From positions 1 to 64,000 of the forward strand of contig NZ_AUGD01000006.1 of NCBI RefSeq assembly GCF_000426845.1: 64,000 bases of DNA, written 5' to 3'. Positions within the stretch are counted from its first letter, which is position 1. Each line of letters starts with the position of its first letter. Positions 62,873 through 64,000 of this stretch are shown here, one piece after another. The position numbers and the translations under genes are program-made. The notes beneath the pieces are model-generated. The model did not search any database. It saw only the letters and a program-made list of their open reading frames with translations, and was not told the DNA's origin. Source of the DNA: Bradyrhizobium sp. in8p8 (GTDB lineage: Bacteria; Pseudomonadota; Alphaproteobacteria; Rhizobiales; Xanthobacteraceae).

Positions 62873-63859
62873 TCAACCCACCGCTTTTCCCTTGGCGTGA
62901 TGCGTCGCCGACATGAGGTAGTCGACGTCGGCGGCAACGCGCTTTTCGAGGAAGCCCATCACCGCCTTGATGCGGGCGATGTGCAACAGATCCTCGTGGA
63001 CGGATAGCCAGATGTCGCGCACGGAGAAATAGCTTGGCAGGACCGGGCACAGGTCATTGTTGTGGGCAGCCACGTAGGACGGCAGCATGGCGATTCCGAG
63101 CCCGTTCGACGCGGCCACGTATTGGGAGACCAGGCTGGTGCTGCGGAACACGACATGGGCCGGTCGCAGGATATCCGACAGCCAGCGGTTCTCCTTGAGC
63201 TGGATGTGCTCGTCGATGAAATCGATGAAATCGTGATTGTCGAGGTCTTTCAGGTCCGACGGCCGTCCCGCGCGTTGCAGGTAGGCGCTGGACGCGTAGA
63301 GAAAGATCCTGAACTCGCCGATCTTCTTGATCGAAAGCCTCCTTCCCTTTGGCCTGAAAAAGCTGATGAAGACGTCGGCCTCGCGCCGCGTCATGTCGAG
63401 CAGGCGCGTATCTGTGATCAGTTCAACCTGGATCGAGGGCCATGCCTTGCTGAAGGCGGCCATGCAGGTCGTCAGGTACATGCTGCCGATGCCTTCCATG
63501 GCGGCAATTCGCACCGCGCCGGCGGCATCCGCCTTCTCGGAACCGACCACGGTCTCGATGATGGCATTGGCATTGTTCTCCATGCCTTCGGCAAACTGGA
63601 GCAGCCGCAGCCCCGCCTCCGTCAGGGCGAAACCTGACTTGCTGCGCTTGAACAGCGTCGTGTTGAGACTGCGTTCGAGCTCCCTCACCCGACGGCTGAC
63701 CGTTGTGTGGTCGACCTTCAGCTTCTGGCCGGCGCGAACGAGATTACGGGTACGCGCGACCTCCAGGAAGAAGATGACGTCGTCCCAATTGTAGCGCAGC
63801 GTTCGCGCAGCCTTCGCCATCTCGGCCGTCCTGACATGCCCGTTCGCGAGCTTCGGCAT
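62873..63859 (-). CDS. LysR-family transcriptional regulator
   Basis: This 328-residue regulator has the HTH in residues 23-80 (RTRNLVRAGQKLKVDHTTVSRRV) and a substrate-binding effector domain with RREADVFISFFRP. It is convergent with bluB and divergent from nothing visible. Its target may be the unidentified gene running off the right edge or one beyond it. An internal ATG 13 codons in is possible. The effector is unknown. Confidence 0.88.
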   Translation of the reverse strand: MPKLANGHVRTAEMAKAARTLRYNWDDVIFFLEVARTRNLVRAGQKLKVDHTTVSRRVRELERSLNTTLFKRSKSGFALTEAGLRLLQFAEGMENNANAIIETVVGSEKADAAGAVRIAAMEGIGSMYLTTCMAAFSKAWPSIQVELITDTRLLDMTRREADVFISFFRPKGRRLSIKKIGEFRIFLYASSAYLQRAGRPSDLKDLDNHDFIDFIDEHIQLKENRWLSDILRPAHVVFRSTSLVSQYVAASNGLGIAMLPSYVAAHNNDLCPVLPSYFSVRDIWLSVHEDLLHIARIKAVMGFLEKRVAADVDYLMSATHHAKGKAVG

Positions 63860-63903
63860 CTAACACTCGCTACTTTCGGGCATATCGGCAGGCACGGCAA
63901 CCG

Positions 63904-64000
63904 TCAGGCGGCGATGATGGGGGCGTAAGTCTCGACCAGCCGATTGGCGAACATGTCGACCTTCGGGATCATCAGCTTCTGACGGCAGACCGCGAGATCG
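63904..64000 (-). CDS. C-terminal end of an unidentified protein
   Basis: The minus strand reads open from the window edge to TGA at 63904-63906, giving about 31 residues ending in KVDMFANRLVETYAPIIAA. The alternation of hydrophobic and polar residues and good codon usage support coding. There is not enough sequence to name the family. It is co-oriented with the LysR gene, which starts 45 nt downstream. Confidence 0.55.
   Translation of the reverse strand, partial: DLAVCRQKLMIPKVDMFANRLVETYAPIIAA

Overview
The window is GC-rich chromosomal DNA from an alphaproteobacterium, most likely Bradyrhizobium or a close Nitrobacteraceae relative. The grounds are the gene content: the FDH3-type formate dehydrogenase cluster, the aerobic (CobG-type) cobalamin pathway, sugar- and peptide-type ABC operons and LysR regulators. 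I saw no tRNA, rRNA, insertion sequence, prophage or CRISPR array. Genes are densely packed, with many 4-nt start/stop overlaps.

Layout. (1) 1-480: the start of a nickel/cobalt permease on the minus strand, preceded by an exact NikR-type operator. (2) 0.8-12.1 kb: a membrane-bound, cysteine-type formate dehydrogenase (alpha, beta, gamma), a small Tat-signal protein and an unusual HTH-TorD fusion. Behind these lies a second translationally coupled operon of five poorly characterised proteins (DUF3306, DUF3305, DUF6352-like, DUF6505-like and a biotin/lipoate-ligase fold), with a divergent polyferredoxin. (3) 12.1-14.4 kb: a broken ORF, a WD40-cytochrome c protein and two small exported or membrane proteins. 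(4) 14.7-21.9 kb: a surface-polysaccharide region (CelD-like acetyltransferase, flavoprotein, flippase, glycosyltransferase, formyltransferase-like/beta-propeller protein). (5) 22-33.9 kb: a LysR-controlled catabolic operon with an intradiol (hydroxyquinol-type) dioxygenase, maleylacetate reductase, amidohydrolase, two oxidoreductases, a sugar-type ABC importer and a YciI protein. (6) 34.1-39.9 kb: a peptide/nickel-type ABC importer preceded by a cobalamin riboswitch. (7) 40-62.8 kb: nearly the whole aerobic cobalamin pathway. (8) 62.9-64 kb: a LysR regulator and the end of an unidentified gene.

How it fits together. Three cobalamin riboswitches, all on the minus strand (about 39.85, 43.25 and 56.6 kb), put three units under coenzyme B12 feedback: the ABC importer; cbiM-cobF-cobT; and the long DUF1636-cobW-cobN-cobG-cobH-cobI-cobJ-cobL-cobE-cobM-cobB-cobA run. 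The late steps (cobO, cobQ, cobU, cobS, bluB on plus; cobD and cbiB on minus) lie in separate blocks with no visible riboswitch. The chelatase partners CobS/CobT (Pseudomonas denitrificans names) and the cobalt reductase CobR are not in the window. The strongest leads for new biology are the uncharacterised five-gene set plus polyferredoxin beside the formate dehydrogenase, the HTH-TorD fusion, and the B12-riboswitch-controlled peptide-type transporter.
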